Below are positions 9,079-19,284 of a stretch of DNA of 64,000 nucleotides, piece after piece (the stretch's first letter is position 1; every line of letters starts with the position of its first letter). The DNA lies in NCBI RefSeq assembly GCF_002979915.1, contig NZ_PCQA01000005.1, positions 1 to 64,000 of the forward strand, in the 5' to 3' direction. The notes beneath the pieces were generated by a model that had not been told where the DNA came from, did not search any database, and saw only the letters and a program-made list of their open reading frames with translations. The position numbers were made by a program, and so were the translations under genes. This stretch comes from Arthrobacter sp. MYb213 (GTDB lineage: Bacteria > Actinomycetota > Actinomycetes > Actinomycetales > Micrococcaceae).

Positions 9079-10005
9079 GTGGGAACTGGCGCAGTCGAAA
9101 AAACCTTAGCCTTTGCAGAATATGATGCGACTTTGCTATCTGCACCGAAAGATTCTCCCTGGATCCGTAACGGGGCTGTCACCCAGGAGTTTAACCCGTC
9201 CTTTGAGACCTTAGAGCGGTTATTGAGCATTCCAGTGCGCTCTAAAGCAGCGACGCGCTCCGGACGCTTCGCGCAAGGCGTGGACGCTTGGTTAGCGCAT
9301 GAACTGCGCAGGGCCGGGTTTGACGCAGATTTAGTCTGGCCACGCGCCGAAGCGCCACGGGTGCTGTCCTCAGACATTCTTGAACTGCTGCGGAAATTAC
9401 CCGAACGGCTCTCTGAGGAGCTACACGACGCGATCTTGGCAGGTAAAGCAGGAAGTACCGACGCAAGAATCCTAGGCCGCGCCTATATGAAACAAACCGA
9501 CGTGGTGATGACCCACTGGTCCACCGGACCCGAACTGCTATTGAGCACGAAGGCCATGACTTCCTCATTTGGAAAGAACCTCTCCAATCGATATGAAGAA
9601 GCCTATGGGGATGCGGCAAACCTCCGTGCCCGTTACCCTCTGGCTGCCGTCGGATTCTATTTTGTCCAACGCGCGACAATCCTCGAATCCGAGCCCGCAG
9701 CATTCCGACGCACCGTTGATATGATCCGGAAACTACGCGACTTCGGTGACGGCTTTGGATACAGCGCCACGGGACTCTTATTGGTGGACTGGGATGACCA
9801 GGCCGAGAAGCCCGAGGTTAAAGTCGTGCACAGTCCCGTCCCGGATGATATTGGAACCGCTCAGTTCATGAATGCAATGGTCGATTCGGTCTTGAAGGTC
9901 ACGCCCATCGACCTGCATGAAGCAGCGCGCGCTCGCCGGGCTGGAGAAGTGGCCCCGCTTCCGGGGCATGACCCAATAGATGAGTTACAAGAAGCGCTCT
10001 TTTAG
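9079..10005 (+). CDS. Putative Type II restriction endonuclease, PD-(D/E)XK fold
   Basis: 308 aa, starting with GTG two bases after the methyltransferase stop, which strongly suggests a restriction partner. D141 and S156-T-K158 resemble a PD-(D/E)XK site, with serine where the acid usually sits. The following helix, SFGKNLSNRYEEAYGDA, carries E173/E174. A similar 'SFGxNxxNRxEEAxG' stretch occurs in XhoI/PaeR7I-type enzymes as I recall them. An S-x-K with a displaced glutamate is known from Cfr10I/NgoMIV enzymes. Activity and recognition site are inferred, not shown. Confidence 0.72.
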   Translation: MGTGAVEKTLAFAEYDATLLSAPKDSPWIRNGAVTQEFNPSFETLERLLSIPVRSKAATRSGRFAQGVDAWLAHELRRAGFDADLVWPRAEAPRVLSSDILELLRKLPERLSEELHDAILAGKAGSTDARILGRAYMKQTDVVMTHWSTGPELLLSTKAMTSSFGKNLSNRYEEAYGDAANLRARYPLAAVGFYFVQRATILESEPAAFRRTVDMIRKLRDFGDGFGYSATGLLLVDWDDQAEKPEVKVVHSPVPDDIGTAQFMNAMVDSVLKVTPIDLHEAARARRAGEVAPLPGHDPIDELQEALF

Positions 10006-10574
10006 CTCATCTGGTTGGCTTCACATGGCTCATCACGGCCCCGCACTGCGAGAACTGGAGTGGAATTTCTTTGAGCAGCCACCAACGGAAACTCGTAATC
10101 GGGCGTAGCAGCTGTGCGTTCGGCTAAAGCTGGAACAGCACGGTAAATATATTTGATCTGCCCCTGATGTTCAAAGCTACGTTCGCGCTCCCATACCTCT
10201 GACCGTTCGTAGGCAGCCCAAGATCCTGGATTGGCAGAGTCAATGACGGTGATGGGTGTGCATCCGGTTTTGAGCACAAAATCCAACCGTAGCTCGGTGA
10301 TCTGCTGCCGGATTCCTCGGCGTCGGTACTCTGGACGTACGCTCATGCAACCGAGCTCGAGCGCGCCCATGACGCTCGTCGGAGCAATCACCGAGTCGTG
10401 CACGATTCCTGCAGCAATGAGCAGGTGAGAATCGTAGACCGAAACAATATAGCGGGCACGGTCGATTTTCTGATTCCAGCGGTCATCAATCACTGGGTAC
10501 AGGCTTTCCAGTTCGGAACGAGCAGCACCAAACGGTATGGAAGTGGAGAGGGCATAGCGCAGAAAAGAGTGCAC
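10002..10574 (-). CDS. GNAT-family N-acetyltransferase
   Basis: 190 aa. The central LGCMSVRPEYRRRGIRQQI fits the acetyl-CoA pyrophosphate-binding motif A (R-x-x-G-x-G/A variant) after a beta-strand, and a following NPGSWAAYERS segment fits motif B. The substrate is unknown. The gene is convergent with the endonuclease and their 3' ends overlap by four bases. The start is a GTG with AGGA about nine bases upstream. The last 40 residues look disordered. Confidence 0.7.
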   Translation of the reverse strand: MHSFLRYALSTSIPFGAARSELESLYPVIDDRWNQKIDRARYIVSVYDSHLLIAAGIVHDSVIAPTSVMGALELGCMSVRPEYRRRGIRQQITELRLDFVLKTGCTPITVIDSANPGSWAAYERSEVWERERSFEHQGQIKYIYRAVPALAERTAATPDYEFPLVAAQRNSTPVLAVRGRDEPCEANQMS

Positions 10575-10979
10575 TGGGATCGGTCCTAAGGCTAAGACGA
10601 ACGAAAGATTTGGCTTTTGCTTTGTGGCGGTATGCCAGTCGGCGGATTTCGTTGGCCTTCAGGGGACCGGTACCGGTGGGTTCCGGTAGCTTCCTTGTAG
10701 GGCCCAGCTTGAGCTCGATGAGCTAGAAAAATTATGCGGTTTAGCGGGCCTAATTGGCAAGCTAAAAAGGGGGCCAAAATGTTAAATCTAGATAAACGAA
10801 ATGACTCCATATTTTCGTGCTTGTCATTGGCTCTTTTCTTGCTGACTAGTGTGGCAGTGATAGAAAAAATGGTGGGACCACGGTTGCCCAGACGGCTGCA
10901 CTGGCAAAATCGATTTTGTGCGTAGGACAAAGACCGCTAAGATCATTTAGGTGCTTGACCGGCAGGTCAGCGCGCAGAT
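10575..10979. other. Intergenic region before tRNA-Val
   Basis: No protein gene could be supported; the two overlapping short frames here lack ribosome sites and family resemblance. An ACCGGTACCGGT palindrome sits near 10667. A possible tRNA promoter lies at the right end and is listed separately. Confidence 0.5.
10916..10943 (+). promoter_or_regulatory. Candidate promoter of tRNA-Val
   Basis: TTGTGC (10916-10921) and TAAGAT (10938-10943) are separated by 16 bases, about 37 bases before the mature tRNA start. Match and spacing are fair. Confidence 0.4.
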
Positions 10980-11056
10980 GGATCTTTAGCTCAGTTGGTT
11001 AGAGCGTTCGCCTCACACGCGAAAGGTCGCTGGTTCGAGTCCAGTAAGATCCACCA
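10980..11056 (+). tRNA. tRNA-Val (anticodon CAC)
   Basis: A complete cloverleaf is visible. Acceptor GGATCTT pairs with AAGATCC. The anticodon stem TTCGC/GCGAA closes the loop CTCACAC, giving anticodon CAC. A GGTTCGAGTCC T-arm is present and the 3' CCA is encoded (11054-11056). Confidence 0.96.
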
Positions 11057-11058
11057 AA

Positions 11059-11107
11059 GAACGAGGAAGCCACCGCATTGATGCGGCGGCTTCCTCGTTC
11101 TACTTTT
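11059..11107. terminator. Terminator shared by tRNA-Val and monooxygenase gene
   Basis: A 20-bp stem with one mismatch (11059-11078 with 11081-11100) is followed by TACTTTTG. It lies between the tRNA and the convergent monooxygenase gene and can serve both. Confidence 0.85.
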
Positions 11108-11129
11108 GTGTGGGCTCTTTGGCTCGGTT

Positions 11130-12185
11130 TTACTTGGCGAGCAGCTCGTGTACGAGCGGCTTGACTTCTTTACCAAGAAGTTCGATGCTCTCCAGCATCG
11201 TCTCGTGTGGCAACGAACCTGCCGAATACTTAATGTCCACCCGGCTGAGGCCTAAGCTCTTGGCGACCTTGGCCATTTTCGTGGCCACGGTCTGTGGGCT
11301 ACCTGCCATCATGGATCCATCAAGTCCCATGGAAGCCTCCAAACGCATCTTGCTTGCTGGTGGCCATCCTCGTTCTGCACCCAAACGGTTCATGGTCCGC
11401 TGATAGTGCGGCCACAACAATTCCAGGGCTTCTTTGTCGGTCGGGGCGACAAGCCCGTGGAAGTGCGCCCCTACCCGCTGTGTTGGCTGTCCGAACTGCT
11501 TCAACGCACGGTGGTAGAGCTGTACAAGTTGTTCAAAGGCAGCCGGCTGTCCGCCAATGATCGCCATGAACAGGGGAAGCCCATGGCGGGCGGCTCGAAT
11601 CACTGACTGTGGGCTACCGCCCACACCAACCCAGGTGGTGAGTGGATCTTTTTCTAGCAGTGGGTAGAGCTGTTGATCTTCAAGGGCTGCGCGATGCTCA
11701 CCGGCCCATGTCACCGGTAGTCCGGTGCGGACCTTTGCTAAAAGTTCAAGTTTTTCTTCGAAGAGTGATTCGTAGTCATCGAGGTTGAGCCCGAAAAGTG
11801 GGAATGACTCGATGAATGATCCTCGACCTGCGATGATTTCGGTACGGCCCTGAGAAATGGCGTCCAAGGTTGCAAATCGTTCGTAGACTCGCACCGGGTC
11901 ATCACTCGACAAGACGGTCACCGCGGTTCCCAAACGGATTTTTTCGGTGGCCTGAGCCAGCGCAGCGAGAATAATTTCCGGAGCCGACACTGCATAATCA
12001 TCGCGGTGGTGTTCGCCAATGCCAAAGTAATCCAGCCCAACCTGCTCGGCCCGCTGACCTTCGATTATGACGTTGCGAATTACCTGTGCAGGGGACATCG
12101 AATTGCCCTGTAAGTCTTCGGTGATATCTCCGAAGGTTTCCACGCCAATCTCGGGCGTCTGCGGGGTCGGTACAACAGAAGTCAC
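11130..12185 (-). CDS. LLM-class flavin-dependent oxidoreductase
   Basis: 351 aa bacterial luciferase-like monooxygenase, a TIM barrel using reduced flavin. Recognisable blocks are GLDYFGIGEHH near the N-terminus, RLGTAVTVLSSDDPVRVYE, and GRTEIIAGRGSF in the middle. It resembles the Atu2307/SP_0267 subgroup, whose substrates are unknown. The frame is open to a TTG at 12203, but GAAGAGGA lies five bases before the GTG at 12185, so that start is used. It is a single-gene unit. Confidence 0.87.
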   Translation of the reverse strand: MTSVVPTPQTPEIGVETFGDITEDLQGNSMSPAQVIRNVIIEGQRAEQVGLDYFGIGEHHRDDYAVSAPEIILAALAQATEKIRLGTAVTVLSSDDPVRVYERFATLDAISQGRTEIIAGRGSFIESFPLFGLNLDDYESLFEEKLELLAKVRTGLPVTWAGEHRAALEDQQLYPLLEKDPLTTWVGVGGSPQSVIRAARHGLPLFMAIIGGQPAAFEQLVQLYHRALKQFGQPTQRVGAHFHGLVAPTDKEALELLWPHYQRTMNRLGAERGWPPASKMRLEASMGLDGSMMAGSPQTVATKMAKVAKSLGLSRVDIKYSAGSLPHETMLESIELLGKEVKPLVHELLAK

Positions 12186-12385
12186 GATTTTCCTCTTCTC
12201 CAAAAAAATTCATGCAATTGCATCTAACTAGGTAACTCGTTGGAGTCATCTTTTATTTCCGAGAACAAAAATGACAGATGTGTTCAGGGATACTCAGCGG
12301 ATGGGGGGTTCCCCTCTGCCGGTTGACAGGCCATGGTTGTATCGTGAGGAAGACGAGTAAAAAAGAGCCTCAGGGGGAGTGATTC

Positions 12386-14056
12386 GTGGCGCAGCAAGAC
12401 CATGGCGAGAAGTCCGTGGAATCGAAAGATGCGGGAGAAGATCCATCGCCATTGGCCGGGTCGCTGCCTCGTATTTTGACGAGCGAAATCAACATGGGAC
12501 ACCTACCAGAAACGGTGTCCGTTGAAACGACGATGGCTTCAGAACTGCCGTTAAATACTGCAGTAAGTGCAAGCGTCGCAGCAGCTGACGCTACCGACAT
12601 CGAGTCACGCACCGGTCAGGTTCATACCTCAGATGAGGGCATCACCTTAATGCCAACGCGCGCCAACCCGGTAGCCCGTCGTCTGTTGGCAAAAATGTGG
12701 ATTTCAGACACGCCACCAACCGAAGCTCTAAAAGTGGTTGACCGGTTACGCGGAACCCCGTACGCCAATCCAAAGGTGAACGTCGATCAAGATGCCTCGG
12801 CCCGACGGACCATGGAATTTGCCCTAGACCTCGGCGAGACACTGATCCGTTATGGTGCTGGCGCACTGGAAGTCGAAACCAGCATTATCGCGGTGACCGC
12901 CGCCTTGGGGCTCAGCCATCTAGATGTTGATATCACTAACCAGTCCCTACATCTGAACTACAGCCCACCTGACGCTGAAAGCTATTCGATTTTGCGCGTG
13001 GTGCGTTCCTACACCACCAACTATGCAGGCCTGGTAATGGTTCACGAGTTGGTCTCGGATATTATTGCCGGCGGTGTATCGCGGACTTCTTCAGCCAAAC
13101 AACTGAAAGAAATTACGCGGAAACCGAAACCCTTCCCACGCTGGGTGGTGGCCTCGGGACAGTCGATCTTCGCGGCAGCCTTTGTGCTCTTCATTGGCGG
13201 TTCGTGGCTTGGCGCCTTGGTCGCGATGGCCTCATCATGGCTGATCTCGCAGATCGGGCGCTATGGCTCCCGCTGGCGCGTGCCGGAGTTCTTCTCCGTC
13301 GCCACAGCAACCTTTACCGTGACCGTAATTGCCCTGCTTAGCCACCAAGTGCACGCCCCACTGGATCCTGCGTTGGTTGTTTCCGGCGGGATCTTGTTGC
13401 TCTTACCTTCGGGTAGATTCGTCTCCGCGTTACAAGATGCGATCAATGGGTTCCCGGTGACTGCCGTGGGGCGCCTATTTTCCGCCGGTCTGACCTATAC
13501 GGCGATCCTCTCGGGGATTTCATCAGCCTTGGTCGTCTCTTCGGTCTTCGGCGGCGACAAGGTGGACGTTCACCGGATCGTTGCAATCAACTATCCAACG
13601 TGGATGCTTGTTAGCTTGGTAGCAGTGGCTATCCTTGCCGGTGCGGTGACCGAGCAGACCGCGAAGCGGCTGCTGATCCCTACCGCGTTGATAGCAGTGG
13701 GCGGCTACCTAGTCTTGTTGTTGGCCGAGCAGATCGGATTGGGCTCTCGGGCTACCCCGGCCGTTGTCGCGACAATTATCGGTTTCGCAGCGCGTTTCTT
13801 GGCGGATAAATTACGCTCACCGCAGCTAGTGATTGCAGCGCCTGCTGTCATGTTTATGCTCCCCGGGCTGATGATCTTCCGTGCAATGTACGGCATCGTT
13901 TTCGATGTGGAAGATATGTTCTCTAGCTTGGTGGAGATGTTCAACGCATTTGCCATCATGCTGTCCATCGCCGGCGGTGTGGTCTTCGGCGATACGCTCT
14001 GTCGGCCATTGACCTCAAATGCTCGACGTGAACGTCGCTGGATCCGCCGCCGCTAG
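12386..14056 (+). CDS. Threonine/serine exporter family protein (ThrE-like)
   Basis: 556 aa. About 100 poorly conserved N-terminal residues precede the soluble DUF1212 domain (roughly 150-270: LDLGETLIRYGAGALEVE), then about ten membrane segments forming the ThrE/DUF3815 transport part to the end. The Corynebacterium glutamicum relative exports L-threonine and L-serine. Here the substrate is inferred. A GGGGGAG site seven bases before the GTG sets the start. Its last four bases overlap convergent ung. Confidence 0.88.
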   Translation: MAQQDHGEKSVESKDAGEDPSPLAGSLPRILTSEINMGHLPETVSVETTMASELPLNTAVSASVAAADATDIESRTGQVHTSDEGITLMPTRANPVARRLLAKMWISDTPPTEALKVVDRLRGTPYANPKVNVDQDASARRTMEFALDLGETLIRYGAGALEVETSIIAVTAALGLSHLDVDITNQSLHLNYSPPDAESYSILRVVRSYTTNYAGLVMVHELVSDIIAGGVSRTSSAKQLKEITRKPKPFPRWVVASGQSIFAAAFVLFIGGSWLGALVAMASSWLISQIGRYGSRWRVPEFFSVATATFTVTVIALLSHQVHAPLDPALVVSGGILLLLPSGRFVSALQDAINGFPVTAVGRLFSAGLTYTAILSGISSALVVSSVFGGDKVDVHRIVAINYPTWMLVSLVAVAILAGAVTEQTAKRLLIPTALIAVGGYLVLLLAEQIGLGSRATPAVVATIIGFAARFLADKLRSPQLVIAAPAVMFMLPGLMIFRAMYGIVFDVEDMFSSLVEMFNAFAIMLSIAGGVVFGDTLCRPLTSNARRERRWIRRR

Positions 14057-14826
14057 GCAGTCGGTAACATCCAATTAATAGGCGCCTGACCAGAATCGGT
14101 CAGGTGCCTATTAATTTGTGAGAAGGGTTTTGAACCAAAGAAGCCCCGGCTGGCCGACAACGGAGAAGGGTGGACGCTGTGCACCTGTGCCATATTGCTC
14201 ATCAAAGGACTCAGCTTTTGCGCGTGGGCGCCCCATAGCACGGCAACTACCGGATCTCTACGTGAATTGAGGGCGCCAATTATCGCCTCAACAAGCGGAG
14301 CCCAGCCCAGCTTTTGATGACTTCCTGCCTGCCCGGCGGTCACCGAGAAGAGCTGGTTGAGTAACAAGACTCCTTGTTCGTGCCAGGGGCTGAGGTCCGG
14401 ATGCGGGGCTTCAGGAATCGCAAGGTCGGCGCGGAGCTCCTTATAGATATTGCGTAAACTGCGAGGTAGTGGCCGAACATTTTTCTCTGCGGCGAAGGCC
14501 AACCCATTTGCGTGTCCTGGGGTTGGATAAGGGTCTTGGCCGATAATCAGAACTTTAGTTTTGGCTAGTGGAAGCAACAGTGCGCGCAACATCACCTCTG
14601 GGGCCGGCAATATCTGCTCACCAGCCTGCGAACGCAGTGCTAAGTGTTGGGCAATATCCCGCAACACGCCATCAAGTGGCTCCACTGTCGACACCCAGTC
14701 TTCTGCGATAAACCCGTTGCTGGCTAGTGATTTTGCACCAAAATAGAACGGGAAGTCAGTGGCTGAATACACCGGCAGAGGCTGTGGGGCAGGAGCCTCA
14801 AAGAGCGCTGGCTGTTGGTTGTTCAT
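14053..14826 (-). CDS. ung: Uracil-DNA glycosylase
   Basis: 257 aa family-1 enzyme that removes uracil from DNA, starting base-excision repair. The catalytic water-activating loop GQDPYPTPGHANG has Asp98, and the C-terminal HPSPLSASRGFFG loop holds the catalytic His. Both diagnostic motifs are intact. The N-terminal 25 residues are a Pro/Ala-rich extension. It is convergent with the ThrE-like gene and divergent from the DUF3263 gene. Confidence 0.96.
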   Translation of the reverse strand: MNNQQPALFEAPAPQPLPVYSATDFPFYFGAKSLASNGFIAEDWVSTVEPLDGVLRDIAQHLALRSQAGEQILPAPEVMLRALLLPLAKTKVLIIGQDPYPTPGHANGLAFAAEKNVRPLPRSLRNIYKELRADLAIPEAPHPDLSPWHEQGVLLLNQLFSVTAGQAGSHQKLGWAPLVEAIIGALNSRRDPVVAVLWGAHAQKLSPLMSNMAQVHSVHPSPLSASRGFFGSKPFSQINRHLTDSGQAPINWMLPTA

Positions 14827-14980
14827 AACAACTATTCTGCCCGTTTTCGGCGCGGTTGTGCCGCGTTACACGGCATCGAGTTCATTGATTGGTTAGAATA
14901 TCGGTGGTGTGTCCACCATGTGTGGATATGAAAGCATAAAGAGACCCGGCTAATCGGTGTTCAAGGAAGAGGTGAGACGC

Positions 14981-15271
14981 ATGGCAGGCAATGAGGTTTT
15001 GGTGGATTTTGTAATGAATCCCGATTCAGAGCTTGATGAGCGTTCACAGCAAATCTTGAACATGGAAAAACTGTGGTGGAAATATGCCGGAGCCAAGGAA
15101 CAGGCCATCACTAAGCAGTTCTCAATTTCGCCGACGAACTACTATCAGTTGCTCAATCAGCTGATCGACACGGACGCGGCGATGGCCTATGACCCAATGC
15201 TGGTAAAGCGGTTGCGTAGACTTCGATCTACCAAGCGTCGTGTGAGCGGTACCGTCGGCGGAGAACGTTAA
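14981..15271 (+). CDS. DUF3263 domain protein
   Basis: 96 aa, an actinobacterial family of unknown function. The DERSQQILNMEKLWW opening and the helix-turn-helix-like region (KQFSISPTNYYQLLNQLID) are typical. The basic C-terminus (RLRRLRSTKRR) and predicted HTH shape suggest nucleic-acid binding, which is inference. The frame extends upstream to 14957, but the GAAGAGGTGAG stretch just before the ATG at 14981 supports this start. The LytR_C gene follows after 45 bases. Confidence 0.85.
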   Translation: MAGNEVLVDFVMNPDSELDERSQQILNMEKLWWKYAGAKEQAITKQFSISPTNYYQLLNQLIDTDAAMAYDPMLVKRLRRLRSTKRRVSGTVGGER

Positions 15272-15316
15272 GTTCTTAGTCGGCCTCGGCCAGCCAGACC
15301 TCGAGCAAGGACAAGA

Positions 15317-15919
15317 ATGACCAACTACCCACGTGACGAATTCGATCGCGTTCCGGAGTTTAGTACCCGTGTGGGGTCGCATCATGCCCACGGCTGGGCG
15401 CAGTCTGCCGCCGCCAAGGGCAAGGACAGCAAGCTTCGTTGGGTAGTCCTGTCCGCAATAGCGGTGTTGCTCATCGGTGGAGTGGGCTTCTTCTATGGTC
15501 CAAGCGTCGCCGATCGTCTCAGCGGTTCCGAATCGACACAGAATACCGAAGCGACAGGAAACGAAACTTCGCAAAGTCCTAGCGCCGAACCTACCGAAAG
15601 CGCTACCCCCTCAAGCACCATTGATGACGCCGACGTGTTGTACGGTCAGCTCATTGGCGTGTACAACGGCGCGAATATTGCGGGCACGGCCGGTGCAGGT
15701 GAAGAATTATTGACCGAGGCCGATTTTACAAACATCGTCACGGATAACTGGACCCGAGATGCGGAAACCTCGACCGTCTATTACATGTCCGAGGCCTACC
15801 GGACCACCGCAGAAAAAGCCGCCGAGGTCCTAGGTATCGACCAGGTTTTGCAGACTCAGAACATTCCTAACCGTGTCACGGTGGTCCTTGGTGCCGACGA
15901 TACGTTGAACTCCAAGTAA
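15317..15919 (+). CDS. LytR C-terminal domain membrane protein
   Basis: 200 aa. A soluble N-terminus of about 38 residues precedes one membrane helix (roughly 41-62), a Ser/Thr/Glu-rich linker, and a LytR_C domain from about 108 (VLYGQLIGVYNGANIAGTA) outside the membrane. The domain occurs at the end of LCP cell-wall ligases, but here it stands alone without the catalytic part, as is common in actinobacteria. A cell-envelope role is inferred. It is likely cotranscribed with the DUF3263 gene. Confidence 0.85.
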   Translation: MTNYPRDEFDRVPEFSTRVGSHHAHGWAQSAAAKGKDSKLRWVVLSAIAVLLIGGVGFFYGPSVADRLSGSESTQNTEATGNETSQSPSAEPTESATPSSTIDDADVLYGQLIGVYNGANIAGTAGAGEELLTEADFTNIVTDNWTRDAETSTVYYMSEAYRTTAEKAAEVLGIDQVLQTQNIPNRVTVVLGADDTLNSK

Positions 15920-15946
15920 TATTTCGCTTCGCTCACAGCCGATCAG

Positions 15947-15973
15947 CTTGCACTCGCCATGCGAGAGTGCCAA
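15947..15973 (+). promoter_or_regulatory. CIRCE-like operator, upstream copy
   Basis: CTTGCACTC, nine bases, then GAGTGCCAA. The right arm matches the CIRCE half-site GAGTGCTAA at 8 of 9 positions. Together with the copy eight bases downstream it forms a tandem HrcA-type operator in front of groEL. Confidence 0.6.
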
Positions 15974-15981
15974 TATTTGTA

Positions 15982-16008
15982 TTAGCACTCATGCGTTACG
16001 ACTGCTAA
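15982..16008 (+). promoter_or_regulatory. CIRCE operator, downstream copy
   Basis: TTAGCACTC, nine bases, then GACTGCTAA. The left arm is a perfect CIRCE half-site and the right arm matches 8 of 9. CIRCE is bound by the HrcA repressor and links groEL expression to heat stress. It lies about 200 bases before the groEL start. Confidence 0.85.
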
Positions 16009-16094
16009 TGCCGATCGGCTGTTCGTTTAAAAATCGAACCCTTTCGACCCTCGCGGTTTGTTAACGCACGGAGCGTGAAGAATACCTCAGATAG

Positions 16095-17846
<1,752 letters not shown>

Positions 17847-17890
17847 GCCCCCGTACCTCGCTCAGCGATCGCGCAAGCGGTACTAGCAAA

Positions 17891-17927
17891 CCTGAGGGCC
17901 TGCTTCATTATGAAGCAGGCCCTCAGG
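17891..17927. terminator. Bidirectional terminator after groEL
   Basis: A perfect 17-bp stem (17891-17907 with 17911-17927) has a TTA loop between convergent groEL and the DUF4031-HD gene. Confidence 0.85.
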
Positions 17928-17959
17928 TCGTTAAGCCCGACCCGTTGGGCGGCACGTAG

Positions 17960-18850
17960 TTAGAACTGTGTGGAGAGCTGTTCCAATTCAGTGGCCAAAT
18001 TGCTGCGAGCAACGCTCTCCCAACGCTGTCGGCCCTGTGCAGTGCCGAACAACTGGTCCTTGTCCAGTAACTCACGAAGTATCTTGGACCGACCACGGGC
18101 AAAGTCTGCCTCGGACACCTGAGCGTACTCGGCACGAACGGCCTGCGTATAACGCAGGTAGGCGGGGGCAGGGCGAGCCAAAACTTCTAGATCAGCGTCG
18201 CACAGTAGCGCGCCGAGTAGGTCCTCAGCCTGTGGCTGATGGGTGCTGGTCAGCATAATTAGCCGCTGAATCGAAGCTACCGCGTGCTCGGGTAAGAGAC
18301 CTTGTAGGCATTGCCCTGCGAGCTGAGCCGACTGATGCTCGTCGGTACTCTGACCTTCATAAACGGCGTCATGAAACCAGGCCGCTAATTCAAGGATTTG
18401 CCGGTCCTGCTCAGAGACCTGCTTGCCACACAATAAATCTAGTGCTTCAAGTACGGCGAGCAGATGCACCCGATCGTGATAATAGCGGTGTTCCTGACTC
18501 CATGTGGATAAAAGAACCGTCGCAAGTTCAGAGTGCCCGGGAAAAGTGCGTTCCCAGCGTTTGCGCAAGGCCGGGTCCAACCGTTCGGGGCGCAAGCGCG
18601 CGGCTATCCGCAGTCCCGAACGCACGAGCGCCCGAGCAAGTTCTCCACCGCTGACCTCGCGCGCACCCGCGGCGACAATCTCGGCATAGCGTTCGCGGGG
18701 CACATCATAATGATCCCTGTCGAAGGCTCTACGACTAATGCCCAGTGCGAGGGCGAATTGATGTAGCTCCTCTAGGGACGAGTCCGAGACCAAATGGGAA
18801 AAGACGGTGCCGTGAGCGGGCCAGCGCGGCGGGTCGATCAATAAGCTCAT
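17960..18850 (-). CDS. DUF4031-HD domain fusion protein
   Basis: 296 aa with two parts. Residues 1 to about 80 match DUF4031 (LIDPPRWPAHG, RRAFDRDHYDVP). Residues from about 115 form a predicted metal-dependent HD-type hydrolase, with YYHDRVHLLAVLEAL and ELAAWFHDAVYEG supplying the His/Asp ligands and a later Asp in LLCDADLEVL. The substrate is unknown. It starts 33 bases after the WXG100 stop in the same direction, so the two may be cotranscribed. Confidence 0.8.
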   Translation of the reverse strand: MSLLIDPPRWPAHGTVFSHLVSDSSLEELHQFALALGISRRAFDRDHYDVPRERYAEIVAAGAREVSGGELARALVRSGLRIAARLRPERLDPALRKRWERTFPGHSELATVLLSTWSQEHRYYHDRVHLLAVLEALDLLCGKQVSEQDRQILELAAWFHDAVYEGQSTDEHQSAQLAGQCLQGLLPEHAVASIQRLIMLTSTHQPQAEDLLGALLCDADLEVLARPAPAYLRYTQAVRAEYAQVSEADFARGRSKILRELLDKDQLFGTAQGRQRWESVARSNLATELEQLSTQF

Positions 18851-18883
18851 GGACTAAGCGTACCGAGCGCCCGCCTACACCAA

Positions 18884-19174
18884 TCAGTAGCGGAACAGCG
18901 AGGTGTTCACCTGTTCGACTTCTTCGTACTGCATAGAGGCGTGGTTCAGCGCGGTGGCGATGCTACTGAGCGCTTCCTCGATGCGTACATGGGTGCTGCG
19001 CCACTCGGCAACGATGGATTGGAACGAGGTGGCGGCGGAACCCTGCCAGGTGCTCTGCAGTTGGTCCAAATTCATTTGCATCGTGGAGACTTCTGACCGC
19101 AACCGGTCGATGGTGTTCATGACAGCCTGGGACTTGACCTGCATTTCGCCGGTGTTGGTTGAAAAGGTGCTCAT
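18884..19174 (-). CDS. WXG100-family (ESAT-6-like) protein
   Basis: 96 aa, exactly the family size, with the W43-Q44-G45 turn between two predicted helices. Such proteins form helical-hairpin dimers and are exported by type VII secretion. The C-terminus lacks an obvious Y-x-x-x-D/E export signal apart from YEEVE at about 86-90. No EccC ATPase or other secretion gene is in the window, so it is an orphan substrate here. The ORF is open further upstream, but the ATG at 19174 with AGGA upstream fits the family start. Confidence 0.87.
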   Translation of the reverse strand: MSTFSTNTGEMQVKSQAVMNTIDRLRSEVSTMQMNLDQLQSTWQGSAATSFQSIVAEWRSTHVRIEEALSSIATALNHASMQYEEVEQVNTSLFRY

Positions 19175-19284
19175 GGGAGATCCTGCCTTAGGAGAGATCG
19201 GATTGATGAGATCACCATAATTCCGGCCGCGGCAGTAGCGTAGCTTTCCTGAGCCCTTTGTGGACAACTAGGCGCAGGTGGTTC

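Noticed and set aside
10592-10930. 112-codon minus-strand frame before tRNA-Val
   Set aside because: No ribosome site, no recognisable domain and irregular codon use.
6043-11056. R-M segment as a tRNA-integrated island
   Set aside because: No duplicate of either tRNA 3' end and no integrase were seen, so tRNA-site integration is not supported.
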